Assembly: GCA_016782865.1 (NCBI GenBank)
Contig: JADHXR010000074.1
Location: 1 to 37,122 of the forward strand
Direction of reading: 5' to 3'
Length of the DNA: 37,122 bases
Source of the DNA: Phycisphaerae bacterium
GTDB lineage: Bacteria > Planctomycetota > Phycisphaerae > Sedimentisphaerales > Anaerobacaceae
Under the pieces are notes generated by a model. The model ran no database searches, was not told the DNA's origin, and saw only the letters and a list, made by a program, of their open reading frames with translations. Below, in pieces: positions 7,522 through 17,638 of the stretch. Every line of letters begins with the position of its first letter. Position 1 is the first letter of the stretch. Both the position numbers and the translations under genes were made by a program.

Positions 7522-8301
7522 ATGGGCTTGAAAATGAAGAGAGAAAGAAAACGCGTCCAGTACATCCGAGGCTCGGATCAGAATGGATGCTCTGTTGATG
7601 TCTCAGCAAGGGACCACTCCGGCTTCAGTCACAGCGGTCATTCTCAGGGCGGGCATGGAGATCACAGATATGTCACACCCTTTGAAGGCACATGGTGGGA
7701 ACGATGCGAAATCAGGTATATAGCCAAAGCTTTAGCGGGTGTGCCTCGTGGCACATCTGTACTAGATTGGCCCTGCGGACGCGGCCACCTATTGCCCCTT
7801 CTGAAACGGTTTGGCTACAGAGTTACGTGTGCGGATTCGTCTTCTCATGCCGTGGCGCAGGCACGCTTTTATGGGGGCTTCCTCGGTGAAAGCTGCATTG
7901 ACGATACGGATGACTTCCAATTCGTTGACATTCTTCAAGCAGGTTTTGACGATGATTGTTTTGGCGCTGCGATTGTGAACCACCTGTTCTGCCATTTTCC
8001 CGAGTCTCAAATGCGGCAGCAAGTTTTGAAAGAGCTTGCAAGGATGTGTTCCGGACCGATTGTTGTTTCCTTCTTCCGCATCGTGGCGGTTGAGAAAACA
8101 GTATGTTATGAACATGACGGATCCTGCAAACACCAAATGCGGGATCACGTTCCTGTGAGCCGCAGGAGTTTTGCAGAAGAAGTCAGTGAATGTGGCTTGA
8201 TTGTCGAGAAGTGGGTGCCGAAACACAGCCTCATCTCAAAACAGGCGTGTGCAGTATTAGTTCGAGATAAGGGTGCAATCAGACCTTCCCGCTTGCCTTG
8301 A
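7522..8301 (+). CDS. Class I SAM-dependent methyltransferase with His-rich N-terminal segment
   Basis: 259 aa from ATG 7522; an ATG at 7534 is also possible and neither has a strong ribosome site. Motif I is LDWPCGRGHLLPLL (about residues 81-94), with an acidic strand-2 end (VTCADSS), the layout of Methyltransf_11-type enzymes. Residues ~31-49 are unusually rich in His and Gly (HSGFSHSGHSQGGHGDHR, seven His), suggesting metal binding. The substrate is unknown. It is the first plus-strand gene downstream of the PmrA-like box and runs in the same direction as the tripartite efflux genes, so it may head that operon. Its role there is inference. Confidence 0.7.
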   Translation: MGLKMKRERKRVQYIRGSDQNGCSVDVSARDHSGFSHSGHSQGGHGDHRYVTPFEGTWWERCEIRYIAKALAGVPRGTSVLDWPCGRGHLLPLLKRFGYRVTCADSSSHAVAQARFYGGFLGESCIDDTDDFQFVDILQAGFDDDCFGAAIVNHLFCHFPESQMRQQVLKELARMCSGPIVVSFFRIVAVEKTVCYEHDGSCKHQMRDHVPVSRRSFAEEVSECGLIVEKWVPKHSLISKQACAVLVRDKGAIRPSRLP

Positions 8302-8445
8302 TATACATCAGAGCAAAGGTGGAGCCGGAAATGTCCGGATTTGCCTGTCAGACAACAGATAACGCAATGAGTAGTAGGATTCAGATATGTGTATTGGACT
8401 TCGGTTCCAGACTATAACAAGGCTATATGAGTGTAACGAGTCTAT

Positions 8446-9777
8446 TTGTCTAGGCCCAGTAGCGTGATCGGAAAAGCATTTACCAGCGTACTTATTCTCC
8501 TCGCAAGTGGGTGCGAGGTCCAATCTCCCTATGATCGCTCCCATATTTCCAGCGACATTAAGGAACGGACTGGCTATGAGTTGCGGCAGGTCACGGAGCC
8601 AAGGGAACCTAATCTCCCTCACGGAGTGTCGCTTGACGATGGCTTGTCCGAGGACGAGGCGGTAGCTATAGCCCTCTGGAATAACGCCCAGTTTCAAGCC
8701 GATTTGACGGCTCTGGGGTTTTCCCGTGCCGATTTGATCGAAGCAAATATGCTGGCCAATCCGGAGTTTTCACTGCTTTTTCCCATTGGCCCGAAGCTGC
8801 TCGAAGCCGGCTTGAGCATACCTGTTCAAGCCCTTTGGCAGCGACCCCGGCGCATCGCCGCCGCCCAGTTCGATGCCCAGAGTCTTTCCGAAAATCTCGT
8901 AGAACATGGCCTGGGCCTTATCCGGGATGTTCAGACGGCCTATGCCGATCTGTGGCTGGCTCAGGAGCAGGCCCGTCTGGCCGAGGAGGATGCTCAACTC
9001 CAAATCCGGATGGCCGACCTTGCGCGGGGGCGTCTGGAGGCAGGGGATATCAGCAACTTGGCTGCTTCGGCAGCCTACGTGGATTCGTTCCAAGCAGCCG
9101 ATGCCGCCAAGCGATTCTCGAACGAGGCCATTATCGCAAGGCAGCAGCTTGTCGCCTTGCTCGGGCTCATCTCGAATGATACAGGATTTGGCATTATGCC
9201 GTCGGATATTGTCGCAAGATCAGAAATGTCGGTCGATGAATTGCTGGAAACGGCTCTTGCTGCTCGGCCGGACCTGCGGGCGGCTGAACTTAAGATCGAG
9301 GCGGCCGGCAAGCGCTTGGGCTGGGAGCAATCCAAAATCTACAATCTTATAGCCGTCATCGATGCTAAAGACGAGGGCGAGGATTCCCTTACAGTTGGGC
9401 CGGGACTTGCTGTTGAAATCCCGGTCTTCAATCAGAATAACGGCGGAATCGTTCGGGCCAGAGCAGAGCTGGAACAGGCGACTCGACAATATGAAGCGGT
9501 CCGCCAGAACATCATTCTCGAGGTACGGCAAGCTCATACCAGATATGTTTCGGCCCATGAGGAATTCGAGTTGTGGAACAACCACATCGTTCCTTCCCTG
9601 GAGAAAGCACTCGAGCAAACCCAAGAATCCCTGGTGGCCGGCGAAGTGTCCTATCTTTCCGTATTGGAGGCCGGGGCAAAGCTTGTTGAGGCGCGCATGC
9701 ACTGGACGGAATTGGCAGCCAATCTGCGCCGAAGTGCAGCACAACTCAACTACCGTATCGGGAAAAAGATGATATAG
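8446..9777 (+). CDS. Outer-membrane factor of a tripartite efflux system (TolC/CusC-like lipoprotein)
   Basis: About 443 aa. The frame opens at TTG 8446; GTG 8464 is an equally good start and would place the signal peptide directly at the N-terminus. An ATG at 8427 is out of frame. A lipobox (LILLASGC) predicts a lipid-anchored outer-membrane protein. Two outer-membrane-efflux repeats follow, with long alpha-helical, Ala/Glu/Gln-rich stretches (e.g. VQTAYADLWLAQEQARLAEE and VRQAHTRYVSAHEEF) and the PVFNQNNGGI turn typical of CusC/CzcC-type channels. It is followed by the adaptor and pump genes on the same strand and would supply the exit duct. Confidence 0.88.
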   Translation: MSRPSSVIGKAFTSVLILLASGCEVQSPYDRSHISSDIKERTGYELRQVTEPREPNLPHGVSLDDGLSEDEAVAIALWNNAQFQADLTALGFSRADLIEANMLANPEFSLLFPIGPKLLEAGLSIPVQALWQRPRRIAAAQFDAQSLSENLVEHGLGLIRDVQTAYADLWLAQEQARLAEEDAQLQIRMADLARGRLEAGDISNLAASAAYVDSFQAADAAKRFSNEAIIARQQLVALLGLISNDTGFGIMPSDIVARSEMSVDELLETALAARPDLRAAELKIEAAGKRLGWEQSKIYNLIAVIDAKDEGEDSLTVGPGLAVEIPVFNQNNGGIVRARAELEQATRQYEAVRQNIILEVRQAHTRYVSAHEEFELWNNHIVPSLEKALEQTQESLVAGEVSYLSVLEAGAKLVEARMHWTELAANLRRSAAQLNYRIGKKMI

Positions 9778-9962
9778 GAGTGGTCTGTAAGAACGATAAA
9801 CAGGACGCACCATCGTTGTGAGGATTGACTTGAAATACTTGGGCTCGATAGCAGGTCTCAACCGCAGGTTGGAAAGGAAGCGGCAAGACAGAACTGAACA
9901 GCTTTGTGCAACTGCAGGACTGACTTTCCTGGCTCCCTGCTATGCTAGGTCAGAGGGATGTT

Positions 9963-11069
9963 ATGAATAGACTTGGAACATTGTTGGGATTGATACTCTT
10001 GTTGGCGGGAGCTTTGGGGGTTTACTATCTTTTTCAGGGCAAGCACGGCGAGATTCCAGAAGAGCAGGATGGCGAAATGGCCGTTCAAGTAAATGTACAT
10101 GTGGGAGAGATTTCTCGCTCGGTAATGCACGGCTATGTTCTGGCTTATGGAAGAGTCGAGCCTGCTCCGGCCAGCGGCGACAGTCCCCCGGCCAAAGTTC
10201 GAATTACAGCCCCGGTCGATAGGATCATCAGTGAGGCAGTGTGCGTGGAAGGTCAGGAGGTGAGTCAGGGAGATGTCCTATTCCGTTTCGATAGTCGCGC
10301 AGTTGAAGTCACCGTGAAAGAGGCTCGGCAAGCGGTGGAATTCGCAGAGCGGAATTTTGTGCGTCAGAAAGAGCTTATGCAAAGCCAGGGAACATCGGAG
10401 AAGCTGCTGCAACAGGCGGAGTATGAACTTGCACATGCAAAAGATGAACTGACACGGGCTGAAACCGAGCTATCCCTGTTTCAAGTGACAGCGCCCATAT
10501 CCGGGACGATTGTGCGAGTGTTGGCACGACCCGGGGAAGCTGTTGGCGCGACGAGCATACTGGCGGAATTGGTTGATCGTAAGCGATTAATAGTGGAATT
10601 TCGAGTCCCAAGCGATGAGATAACAGTGCTTAAACCGGGACAGAAGGTGACAATTGAAACCCGCGACAGGGTCGGTGGACCGAACAGTGAAATGGGGCAA
10701 GTGCATGGTGAGCTGACGTTTATTGATTCTGTGGTTGACCCTGACAGTGATACTATTCTGGCTCGGGCGTCGGTGGCAACCGAGTCCGAGCTGAGGCCTG
10801 GCCGGTTCGTCAGGGTGCGCGCTATTTATTTGGAAAAAAGCGACTGCCTCGTCGTGCCGGAAGAAAGCCTCGTCACAACCACCGAAGGTCAGATTGTTAT
10901 TGCCATTATAGAAAATGGCAAAGCCTTTCAGAGAGTGGTTCAGCGAGGGTTGCGCGAAAACGGAATGGTAGAAATACAGGGAGAGGGAATTCACGAGGGT
11001 ATGCAGATCGTGACGGCAGGTGTGTATGGCCTGCTCCCTGAAACTAAAGTCAGAATCATCACCGAATAA
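9963..11069 (+). CDS. HlyD/RND-type periplasmic adaptor (membrane fusion protein)
   Basis: 368 aa from ATG 9963, chosen because AGAGGG sits 5-6 nt upstream; an upstream ATG 9942 lacks this. An N-terminal membrane anchor (about residues 4-22) is followed by a biotinyl-lipoyl-like half-motif, a coiled-coil hairpin (~120-175), the second lipoyl half (VTAPISGTIVRVLARPGEAV) and beta-barrel domains. This is the standard adaptor plan that joins an RND pump to the outer-membrane channel. It lies between the two partner genes, with 185 bp to the channel and 21 bp to the pump. Confidence 0.9.
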   Translation: MNRLGTLLGLILLLAGALGVYYLFQGKHGEIPEEQDGEMAVQVNVHVGEISRSVMHGYVLAYGRVEPAPASGDSPPAKVRITAPVDRIISEAVCVEGQEVSQGDVLFRFDSRAVEVTVKEARQAVEFAERNFVRQKELMQSQGTSEKLLQQAEYELAHAKDELTRAETELSLFQVTAPISGTIVRVLARPGEAVGATSILAELVDRKRLIVEFRVPSDEITVLKPGQKVTIETRDRVGGPNSEMGQVHGELTFIDSVVDPDSDTILARASVATESELRPGRFVRVRAIYLEKSDCLVVPEESLVTTTEGQIVIAIIENGKAFQRVVQRGLRENGMVEIQGEGIHEGMQIVTAGVYGLLPETKVRIITE

Positions 11070-11090
11070 GAGCTCAAGAGAGAGGATTTG

Positions 11091-14000
11091 ATGCCACATA
11101 CTGGTCTGTCAGATACCCAGGAGACTGAAAACGGGAATCATTTGGAGGCTTGGGGTTCGGCGTTGGGTCGATTCGCCAGTCATCACGCTGTGGCCATTAC
11201 TTTTGTAGTCATTGTGCTTGGGCGGCATGTATTCGGCAACGAAGATTTCTTCATCGGTTTTTCCGCAGACCAACTTTCCCCGAGTTGTAATCCTGGTTGA
11301 TAATGGCGTTATGCCCGCTAATGAGATGATGGCGACTATCACCCGTCCTATCGAGGAGGCAATGAAGGACATTCCAGGCGTAGTGACAATCCGTGACGCT
11401 ACTGGGCGCGGCTCCGCAGAAGTCAACGTCTTTTTCAATTGGAAGGTGGACATGGTCCAGTCCGAACTCTATGTGCTGAGCCGCCTGTCCCAGATTCGCA
11501 GCACTTTACCGGCGACAGCGACAACAAATGTTTTTCGCCTGACCTTTTCGGCATTTCCAATTATTGGTGTAAGCCTGACCAGCGAGACTCGCGACATAAC
11601 TCATCTCTGGGAGATTGCCCGTTACACGCTGAAACCACAATTCCTGCGGATTCCCGGCGTCGGTCGGGTGGACCTTGTTGGGGGGCGTACGCCGGAGTAT
11701 CATGTGATCGTGGATACACTGCGTTTACAGGCTGCCGGGCTGAGTCTTTCGGATGTGACCGAGGCGCTGACAAAAAAGAACCTTGTAGCTCCGGCCGGTA
11801 TGCATGAGGAAAACCACACGCTCTACCTTGCCGTAGTCGATGGCCGGGTGCACAGCCTTGAAGATATTGAGGACTTCACTGTTACGGTAGTCGAGGGTCA
11901 TCCGATTCAGATTAAAGACTTCGCCCGAGTTGAGCGTGGACCCGAGCCGGTTTTCAACGTAGTAACGGCTGATGGAAAAGAAGCTGTGTTGTTGAATATT
12001 CGCAGCCAGCCTGATGGAAGCACACTCGAAATTGCTCGCATATTAAAAGCGGAATTGGAGAAACTCAAAAGGGAACTGCCCCCGGACCTGAAACTGGCAT
12101 TTTTCTACGACCAGTCGTTGATCGTACGCGAATCGGTTAAGAGTGTGTGGGAGGCGATTATTTTCGGGCTGTTTCTCTCAGTTATTGTGCTGTATCTTTT
12201 CCTCAAAGACTGGGGGATGACCTTTGTAGCGACGCTGGTGATCCCGGCAACAGTTCTGATTACGCTAATCGCGCTAAAAGCGATGGGACAGAGCTTCAAT
12301 CTGATGACCCTGGGCGGTATCGCTGCTGCTATCGGGGTGATCATCGATGATGCCATTGTCGTTGTAGAGGCGATATATGCAAAGATAGTGAACGGAGTAG
12401 CTCGTTTGCAGGCAGTACGAGAGGCTATTGCGGAGATCTTCAGGCCGATTCTGGCATCGACCTTTACACCGGTAGTCGTATTTATCCCACTGGCTTTTCT
12501 GGACGGTATCGTGGGCATATTTTTCCGGGCCTTGGCGATGACCATGGTTGTGTCACTGCTTCTTTCTCTGGTATTGGCACTCACGTTTACACCTTCCATG
12601 GCTGCATGGTTCATTGGGGGAATGTACCGCAAGGGAACAAAACTGCAAGATGCGCAAGGCGGCGTTGTATTGCGATGGTTTATAAAGATTTACGAGCATA
12701 CCCTTCGAATCGCACTGAGACACCGCTGGATCACGATCGGTCTGTGCGCATTAGTTCTTCTCGCAGGTTTGGCAATCTATGGCCGTCTCGAAAGTGAATT
12801 TCTGCCGCCCATGGATGAGGGAGGTTTTGTCATCGACTATGTGGCGCGACCAGGAACAAGCCTGGCTGAAACGAATCGTCAGCTCAAGCAGGCTGAGGAG
12901 ATACTGCACACCATCGGCGAGCTTGAAAGTTACTCAAGGCGCACCGGCGCACGACTGGCTCTGGCTATTGCCGAGCCTCATACGGGGGATTTTCTGGTCA
13001 AACTCAAACCCAGCCGTAAGCGGAAGACCGAGGAGGTAATCTCCGAGCTTAGGCATAGGTTTAATGTTGCGGTACCCGGTCTTCAATGGGAATTTCCCGG
13101 CATCCTTTCTGACCTGATCGGCGATCTCATGTGGGCGCCCCAACCAGTTGAGGTGAAGCTATTTTCGACAGATACGAAGTTCCTCAAGAGCAAGGCTCCA
13201 CAGATCGAAGAAGAAATCAAAAACGTCAAGGGAGTAGTGGATACTTTTGATGGTTTGATGATTACGGGCCCGTCTCTACGTCTGCGGCTTCGCAGTCCCG
13301 ATGCGCAGCGGTTTGGTCTGACTACTGACGACGTGGCTGCGGCTGTCCAGACCGCCATGCTCGGCCGGACTGCCTCGTCGGTTTTACAGGGCGACCGGCT
13401 TATTGATATCCGGGTCGTAGTTGATCCATCTGATGTTGACAGGGTTGCGAGCATACGAAACCTGCCCCTGCGCTGTCCTGATGGAGTTCTGGTCAAGCTT
13501 TCGCAAGTGGTGGATATTGTCGAAGAACCGGGCCAGCTTGAGCTTCGCAGAGAAGATTTACGTCAAGACGTTGCTATCACGGCCAGACTTGAAGGTCGCG
13601 ATCTCGGAAGTGCAATGGCGGAAATCCGCGAGCGGTTGAGCCAGGATAAATCTATACCCAAGGGGGCTATCGAATTCGGCGGCCTATACCAGCAGCAGCG
13701 AGAATCGTTCCGGCATCTGCTTGTAGTTCTTGCAATGGCGCTCTTTCTGGTTTTTACGGTTTTGCTGTTGGAATTTCGGTCTTTTCCCGCGCCAGTGTCG
13801 ATTGTATTTGGTGCCATCCTGGCAATGTTCGGCGCTGTTGTGGCTCTGTATATAAGCGGCACATCACTGAATGTCGTTTCGCTGCTGGGAACGATTATTG
13901 GTGTGGGCATTGTAGCGAAGAACGGCATCCTTATGCTTGACTTCGCCGGACTTCTGCGAAAGTCAGGCGTAGATTTGGAAGATGCTCTGGTTCGGGCCGG

Positions 14001-14250
14001 ACGGCGGCGTTTGCGGCCGGTACTGATGACCTCCGGAACAACGGCGCTGGGAATGCTGCCATTAGCCTATGGAATCGGTTCCGGCGCCGACATGCTTAGA
14101 CCCTTGGCTATTGCTGTAATCGGAGCGGTCTGTATATCAGTACTGCTTTCTCTGGTTGCAACACCGACATTGTACAGTATTCTCATCCGGATTAACGGTT
14201 ACCGAAGTAGAGGAAATTGTCAAACACGAACAGGACATTTTCGACCATGA
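11091..14250 (+). CDS. RND efflux pump inner-membrane subunit, frameshifted in the first helix
   Basis: About 1050 residues if restored. Translation should begin at ATG 11091 (GAGAGAGGA just upstream) and runs to about VAITFVVIVLG. The pump then continues in another frame from about 11215 (GGMYSATKISSSVFPQTNFP), so one base has been lost or two gained near 11205-11225. The rest is intact: porter domains, helix-4 proton-relay Asp pair (GVIIDDAIVVVEA), and helix-10 Lys (VAKNGILMLDFA). These residues follow the drug/hydrophobe (HAE-like) class rather than heavy-metal CzcA pumps. Proton motive force would drive substrate from periplasm or membrane through the adaptor and channel encoded upstream. 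Without repair, initiation inside the gene would give a protein lacking helix 1. Confidence 0.88.
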
Positions 14251-14277
14251 CACGAGAGGCAAATAGAAAACGCTCGC

Positions 14278-15120
14278 TCAGAAACGAAAGGACAGCTCTA
14301 CGCCTGCGCCTCCTTCGACCCCGAAGACGGTAAAGTCAACATCGCCGTCATCAGGAAGACTCAGGAAAGCATCGTGGATGAAGGCCGTTAGAAAGTGCCC
14401 CAGAGCAGCCCCGGCGAGCACATCGGACGGATAATGTCGTTGCTCCTCCACTCGTGCCCACGCGACGCCTGACGCAAAGAGAAGATTTCCCGCTTTGATC
14501 GCCGGTTTCAACGTGCCGGGCATGCCGATCGAGTCAATGTTCCGATTGGCAAGAGTGGCAAACGAAAAGGCAGATGATGCGTGGGCCGAAGGAAAACTCA
14601 CGTCACTGCTTTTGTCAGGCCGCGTACGGTCAGTGGCCCCCTTGAGCCAATTCGTTGTGCTTCTTGCCGCACCCATAGCAGCCAGTTCGACCCCAAGGCC
14701 TTTGAACTTTGAAACCATCCATTCATCCGGGACATCACCGCTTGGAGTAGCAAGAGCGGTGATGAGAACCTCCACATGCAGTGGAGTCGTAAGATAGTTG
14801 CTGGCGTCTCCGGCCTCGTCTTTGGATCCGAAAACAGGGGTGTGTTTGACCGCCCAGTCGGAGACCCTCTCGTCGAAGTCGTCAACAGAAAAGGCCAGCG
14901 CGCCAGCCAGAGGGGCTAAAGTGTTGATACTGAAGAACGCATCATGAGCCGCACGGGAGACCCTGTCGAAATCTATCGTGGAAAATGCGTCCTGGCCCCA
15001 GCCGCGGTCGTTTGGCAGGGTCCCGCAGCCTGGGAGGATAAGTGCCGGAAGAAAGACCATGAAAGCTCGCCGCAGATGACCTGCAACCGTCCAACCGATT
15101 TTGTGCAGTACGGCGTTCAT
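14278..15120 (-). CDS. PAP2-family phosphatase, predicted lipoprotein
   Basis: 280 aa from ATG 15120 (GTG 15132 possible). It has the three PAP2 phosphatase motifs: K-x6-RP (KGATDRTRP), PSAH in SFPSAHAS, and RHYPSD. These predict dephosphorylation of lipid phosphates or similar substrates by a His nucleophile. The N-terminus has a hydrophobic stretch with a lipobox (LILPGC). The C-terminus alternates polar and hydrophobic residues and ends in Phe (VELSFRF), like an outer-membrane strand, so an outer-membrane or periplasmic location is more likely than the usual inner-membrane one. It lies 31 bp downstream of nfnB on the same strand and converges with the RND pump gene, 27 bp away. The function may be lipid A or undecaprenyl-pyrophosphate dephosphorylation, which is inference. 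Confidence 0.82.
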   Translation of the reverse strand: MNAVLHKIGWTVAGHLRRAFMVFLPALILPGCGTLPNDRGWGQDAFSTIDFDRVSRAAHDAFFSINTLAPLAGALAFSVDDFDERVSDWAVKHTPVFGSKDEAGDASNYLTTPLHVEVLITALATPSGDVPDEWMVSKFKGLGVELAAMGAARSTTNWLKGATDRTRPDKSSDVSFPSAHASSAFSFATLANRNIDSIGMPGTLKPAIKAGNLLFASGVAWARVEEQRHYPSDVLAGAALGHFLTAFIHDAFLSLPDDGDVDFTVFGVEGGAGVELSFRF

Positions 15121-15151
15121 AGGCGACGGCACCTGGAAGATTCGGCTACTT

Positions 15152-16630
15152 CTACTTATTCGCCAGGTATTCGTTTATGCCCGCGGCGGCGATTCGGCCC
15201 TGGCCCATCGCAAGAATCACAGTTGCAGCGCCGGAGACAATATCGCCGCCTGCAAAGATGCCCGGGATGGAGGTCGCCATCGTTTCCTCGTTCACAACGA
15301 TAGTTCCCCACTTGGTTATTTCGAGTTCCGGCATCGTCTTGGAGATCAGCGGATTAGGTTTGTTGCCGATCGCTATGATGACCGTATCGAGGTCTATGGT
15401 AAACTCTGAGCCTTCGATTGCGACAGGACGTCGCCGGCCCGAATCGTCCGGTTCACCCAGTTCGTACTTGAGGCATTCGATGCCCGTGACCTGGCTGTTC
15501 TGGTCACCGAGTATTCGTTTGGGACTTTGCAGAATGTGAAACTCTATCCCTTCCTGCCTGGCGTGATGGACCTCTTCGACTCGCGCGGGCATTTCTTTCT
15601 CAGTTCTTCGATAGACCAGATAGACCTTTTCGGCGCCGAGTCTCAGCGCCGTCCTGGCCGAATCCATAGCGACATTGCCCCCGCCGATAACCGCCACCCT
15701 CTTCGAGCGGGCAATCGGAGTGTCGGCGCCGGAGCCAAAATCGTACGCCCTCATGAGATTTGCTCGCGTGAGATATTCGTTTGCGCTGTATACGCCAACG
15801 AGCGATTCGCCTTCAATGCCCATGAAATTCGGAAGACCCGCGCCAACGCCGATATAGGCGGCGTCGAAACCGTCCTCCTTGAGCAATTGTTGAATGGTCC
15901 GTGTCTTGCCTACGATGAAGTTATAGACGATCTTGACACCCATTTTGGTCAGCATGTCGATCTCATTTTGGACGATGGCTTTGGGGAGTCTGAACTCAGG
16001 GATTCCATAAACCATCACGCCGCCGGGTTTATGAAAGGCTTCAAAAAGCGTAACATCGTGCCCCGCCCTTCTGGTGTCGGCGGCGGCAACAATCCCTCCG
16101 GGTCCCGATCCGACAATGGCGACTTTCTTGCCTGTCTCGGCTGCGACCGCCGGGACCGATTCACTGTCCTCGTCGCGGTCGGCGACAAACCTCTCGAGCC
16201 GGCCTATCGAGACGCCTTTTGTCGGATCCTTGAACCTCTTGCCGACAGTGCACGTCAATTGGCACTGGTTTTCCTGCGGGCATACCCGGCCGCAAACAGC
16301 GGGCAAAAGCGAATTCTCCTTGATGATGGCCAGGGCCTGTTCGTACTGACCTTCGGCGATCTCAACTACGAAGTCCCGTATCCTGATTCGGACCGGGCAG
16401 CCGTTAACACAGGGGGCGTTCTTGCAGCGAAGGCAGCGTAATGCTTCGATTTTAGCGTGCGTTTCCGTATACCCTGTCGCCACCTCGTTGACGTTGCCCG
16501 CCCTGACGACAGGATCTTGTTCCGGCATATCCTGCGGCGGTATCTCGTACCTGTCCTTGGGTTTGAGTTCGCCGTTCTCTTGTTTCTGTAAAAGCTCCTG
16601 AAGGAGTTCTTGTCTTTCACTGTCTGTCAT
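15152..16630 (-). CDS. nfnB: NfnB/SudA-type NADPH-dependent oxidoreductase (glutamate synthase small-subunit-like)
   Basis: 492 aa from ATG 16630 (MTDSERQELL). The open frame upstream of this looks non-coding. An N-terminal Fe-S domain has two Cys sets (C66, C69, C74, C78 and C113, C117, C123, C127) for [4Fe-4S] clusters. It is followed by a flavin/nucleotide fold (VAIVGSGPGG) and a second nucleotide-binding motif (VAVIGGGNVAMDSARTALRLG), ending with the family's GGDIVSGAATVILAMGQGR. In NfnAB, this large subunit reduces NADP+ while bifurcating electrons with ferredoxin and NAD(H). The adjacent small-subunit gene makes NfnB a better call than GltD. Sulfide dehydrogenase (SudAB) is the same family by another name. 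Confidence 0.88.
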   Translation of the reverse strand: MTDSERQELLQELLQKQENGELKPKDRYEIPPQDMPEQDPVVRAGNVNEVATGYTETHAKIEALRCLRCKNAPCVNGCPVRIRIRDFVVEIAEGQYEQALAIIKENSLLPAVCGRVCPQENQCQLTCTVGKRFKDPTKGVSIGRLERFVADRDEDSESVPAVAAETGKKVAIVGSGPGGIVAAADTRRAGHDVTLFEAFHKPGGVMVYGIPEFRLPKAIVQNEIDMLTKMGVKIVYNFIVGKTRTIQQLLKEDGFDAAYIGVGAGLPNFMGIEGESLVGVYSANEYLTRANLMRAYDFGSGADTPIARSKRVAVIGGGNVAMDSARTALRLGAEKVYLVYRRTEKEMPARVEEVHHARQEGIEFHILQSPKRILGDQNSQVTGIECLKYELGEPDDSGRRRPVAIEGSEFTIDLDTVIIAIGNKPNPLISKTMPELEITKWGTIVVNEETMATSIPGIFAGGDIVSGAATVILAMGQGRIAAAGINEYLANK

Positions 16631-16706
16631 CTTAAGAAACTCAAAAATCAAAGTGCAAAATGTAAAATTAAGGAAGTCATGCCGGCGCGCCGGGATTCCG
16701 CTGTTT

Positions 16707-17570
16707 TTATTTTTGATATTTGGTTTTTGCAGTTTTGCAGCGGTGGTCTTTGAAACGTTCGTGCTCCTTCTGCTCCATACTCTTGTAGGCACTCAGTCGT
16801 TTCATCATCAAATCGAAGTTGACCTTGTGCCCGTCGAATTCCGGCCCATCAACACAAACAAACTTTGGGTGGCCGTCAAATTCGATCCGGCAGCCTCCGC
16901 ACATTCCCGTGCCGTCGATCATGATCGTGTTGAGTGAAACCTCGGTGGGCACATCACACTCTTTTGTCACGTCACAGCAGAACTTCATCATTATGGCCGG
17001 GCCAATCGCAAAGACCTTGTCCGGCTTCGGGTCGGCCTGACAGAGTTCCTTCAGCGGCTCGGTCACCAGTGCCTTTCGCCCGTACGAGCCGTCATCGGTT
17101 GTGATTATCAATTCGTCGCTCGTGCGGGCAAACTCCTCTTCAAGGATTATCAGCCCTTTGTTTCTGGCCCCGACGATGCTGATTATCCTGTTGCCTATCG
17201 CCTTGAGAGCCTCGGCAATGGGCAGCAAAGGAGCAAGGCCGATACCGCCGCCGACGCAGACAACCGTGCCGAAATTTTCGAGTTCGGTCGGATTACCCAA
17301 CGGCCCGGCGACATTGGCAATCTCGTCACCCGGCTGCAGGTCGGATAGTTCCGCGGTGGTTTTGCCCACGCGCTGCCAGATCAGGCTGATAGTACCCTCT
17401 TGGACATTGACCCCGGCGATCGTCAGCGGAATCCTCTCTGCATATTCGTTGTTGAGGCTGATAATTACAAATTGGCCCGGTTCTCTTGCCTGCGCGACAA
17501 GAGGAGCTTCGATTTCAGCGGTGAAAACGTCCTCTGAAAGCTGTTTCTTGGATACGATCTTGTGCGACAT
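16707..17570 (-). CDS. nfnA: NfnA/SudB-type ferredoxin-NAD(P)+ oxidoreductase small subunit
   Basis: 287 aa from ATG 17570 (MSHKIVSKKQL); a TTG at 17588 would add six residues. It has a flavin-binding domain (PGQFVIISL, RIPLTIAG), a nucleotide-binding domain (VCVGGGIGLAPLLPIAEAL) and a C-terminal [2Fe-2S] motif, DGTGMCGGCRIEFDG followed by FVCVDGPEFDGH. This is the small subunit of the bifurcating NADH-dependent ferredoxin:NADP+ oxidoreductase. The large subunit follows 76 bp downstream. A near-consensus promoter sits 40 bp upstream of the start, so nfnA-nfnB, and probably the PAP2 gene, form one transcript. Confidence 0.88.
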   Translation of the reverse strand: MSHKIVSKKQLSEDVFTAEIEAPLVAQAREPGQFVIISLNNEYAERIPLTIAGVNVQEGTISLIWQRVGKTTAELSDLQPGDEIANVAGPLGNPTELENFGTVVCVGGGIGLAPLLPIAEALKAIGNRIISIVGARNKGLIILEEEFARTSDELIITTDDGSYGRKALVTEPLKELCQADPKPDKVFAIGPAIMMKFCCDVTKECDVPTEVSLNTIMIDGTGMCGGCRIEFDGHPKFVCVDGPEFDGHKVNFDLMMKRLSAYKSMEQKEHERFKDHRCKTAKTKYQK

Positions 17571-17609
17571 TTCTTTGTCTCTTTTCAAAAATTGTCTGTA
17601 AAATTGTGG

Positions 17610-17638
17610 ATTATCTCACTCCCTGTGATGTGTGTCAA
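17610..17638 (-). promoter_or_regulatory. Sigma-70-type promoter for nfnAB
   Basis: On the minus strand: TTGACA (17638-17633), a 17-bp spacer, then GATAAT (17615-17610), 40 bp from the nfnA start. Confidence 0.7.

Noticed and set aside
9220..9861. 213-aa minus-strand open frame opposite the efflux channel gene
   Set aside because: Lies wholly over the channel gene, whose plus-strand translation has clear family motifs. It is a mirror frame.
12105..12632. 175-aa minus-strand open frame inside the RND pump gene
   Set aside because: Mirror of the helix-4 region; Thr/Ala/Ile-rich composition typical of antisense to membrane helices.
15527..16441. 304-aa plus-strand open frame opposite nfnB
   Set aside because: Antisense to a strongly supported Fe-S/flavin protein; the translation has no recognisable motifs.
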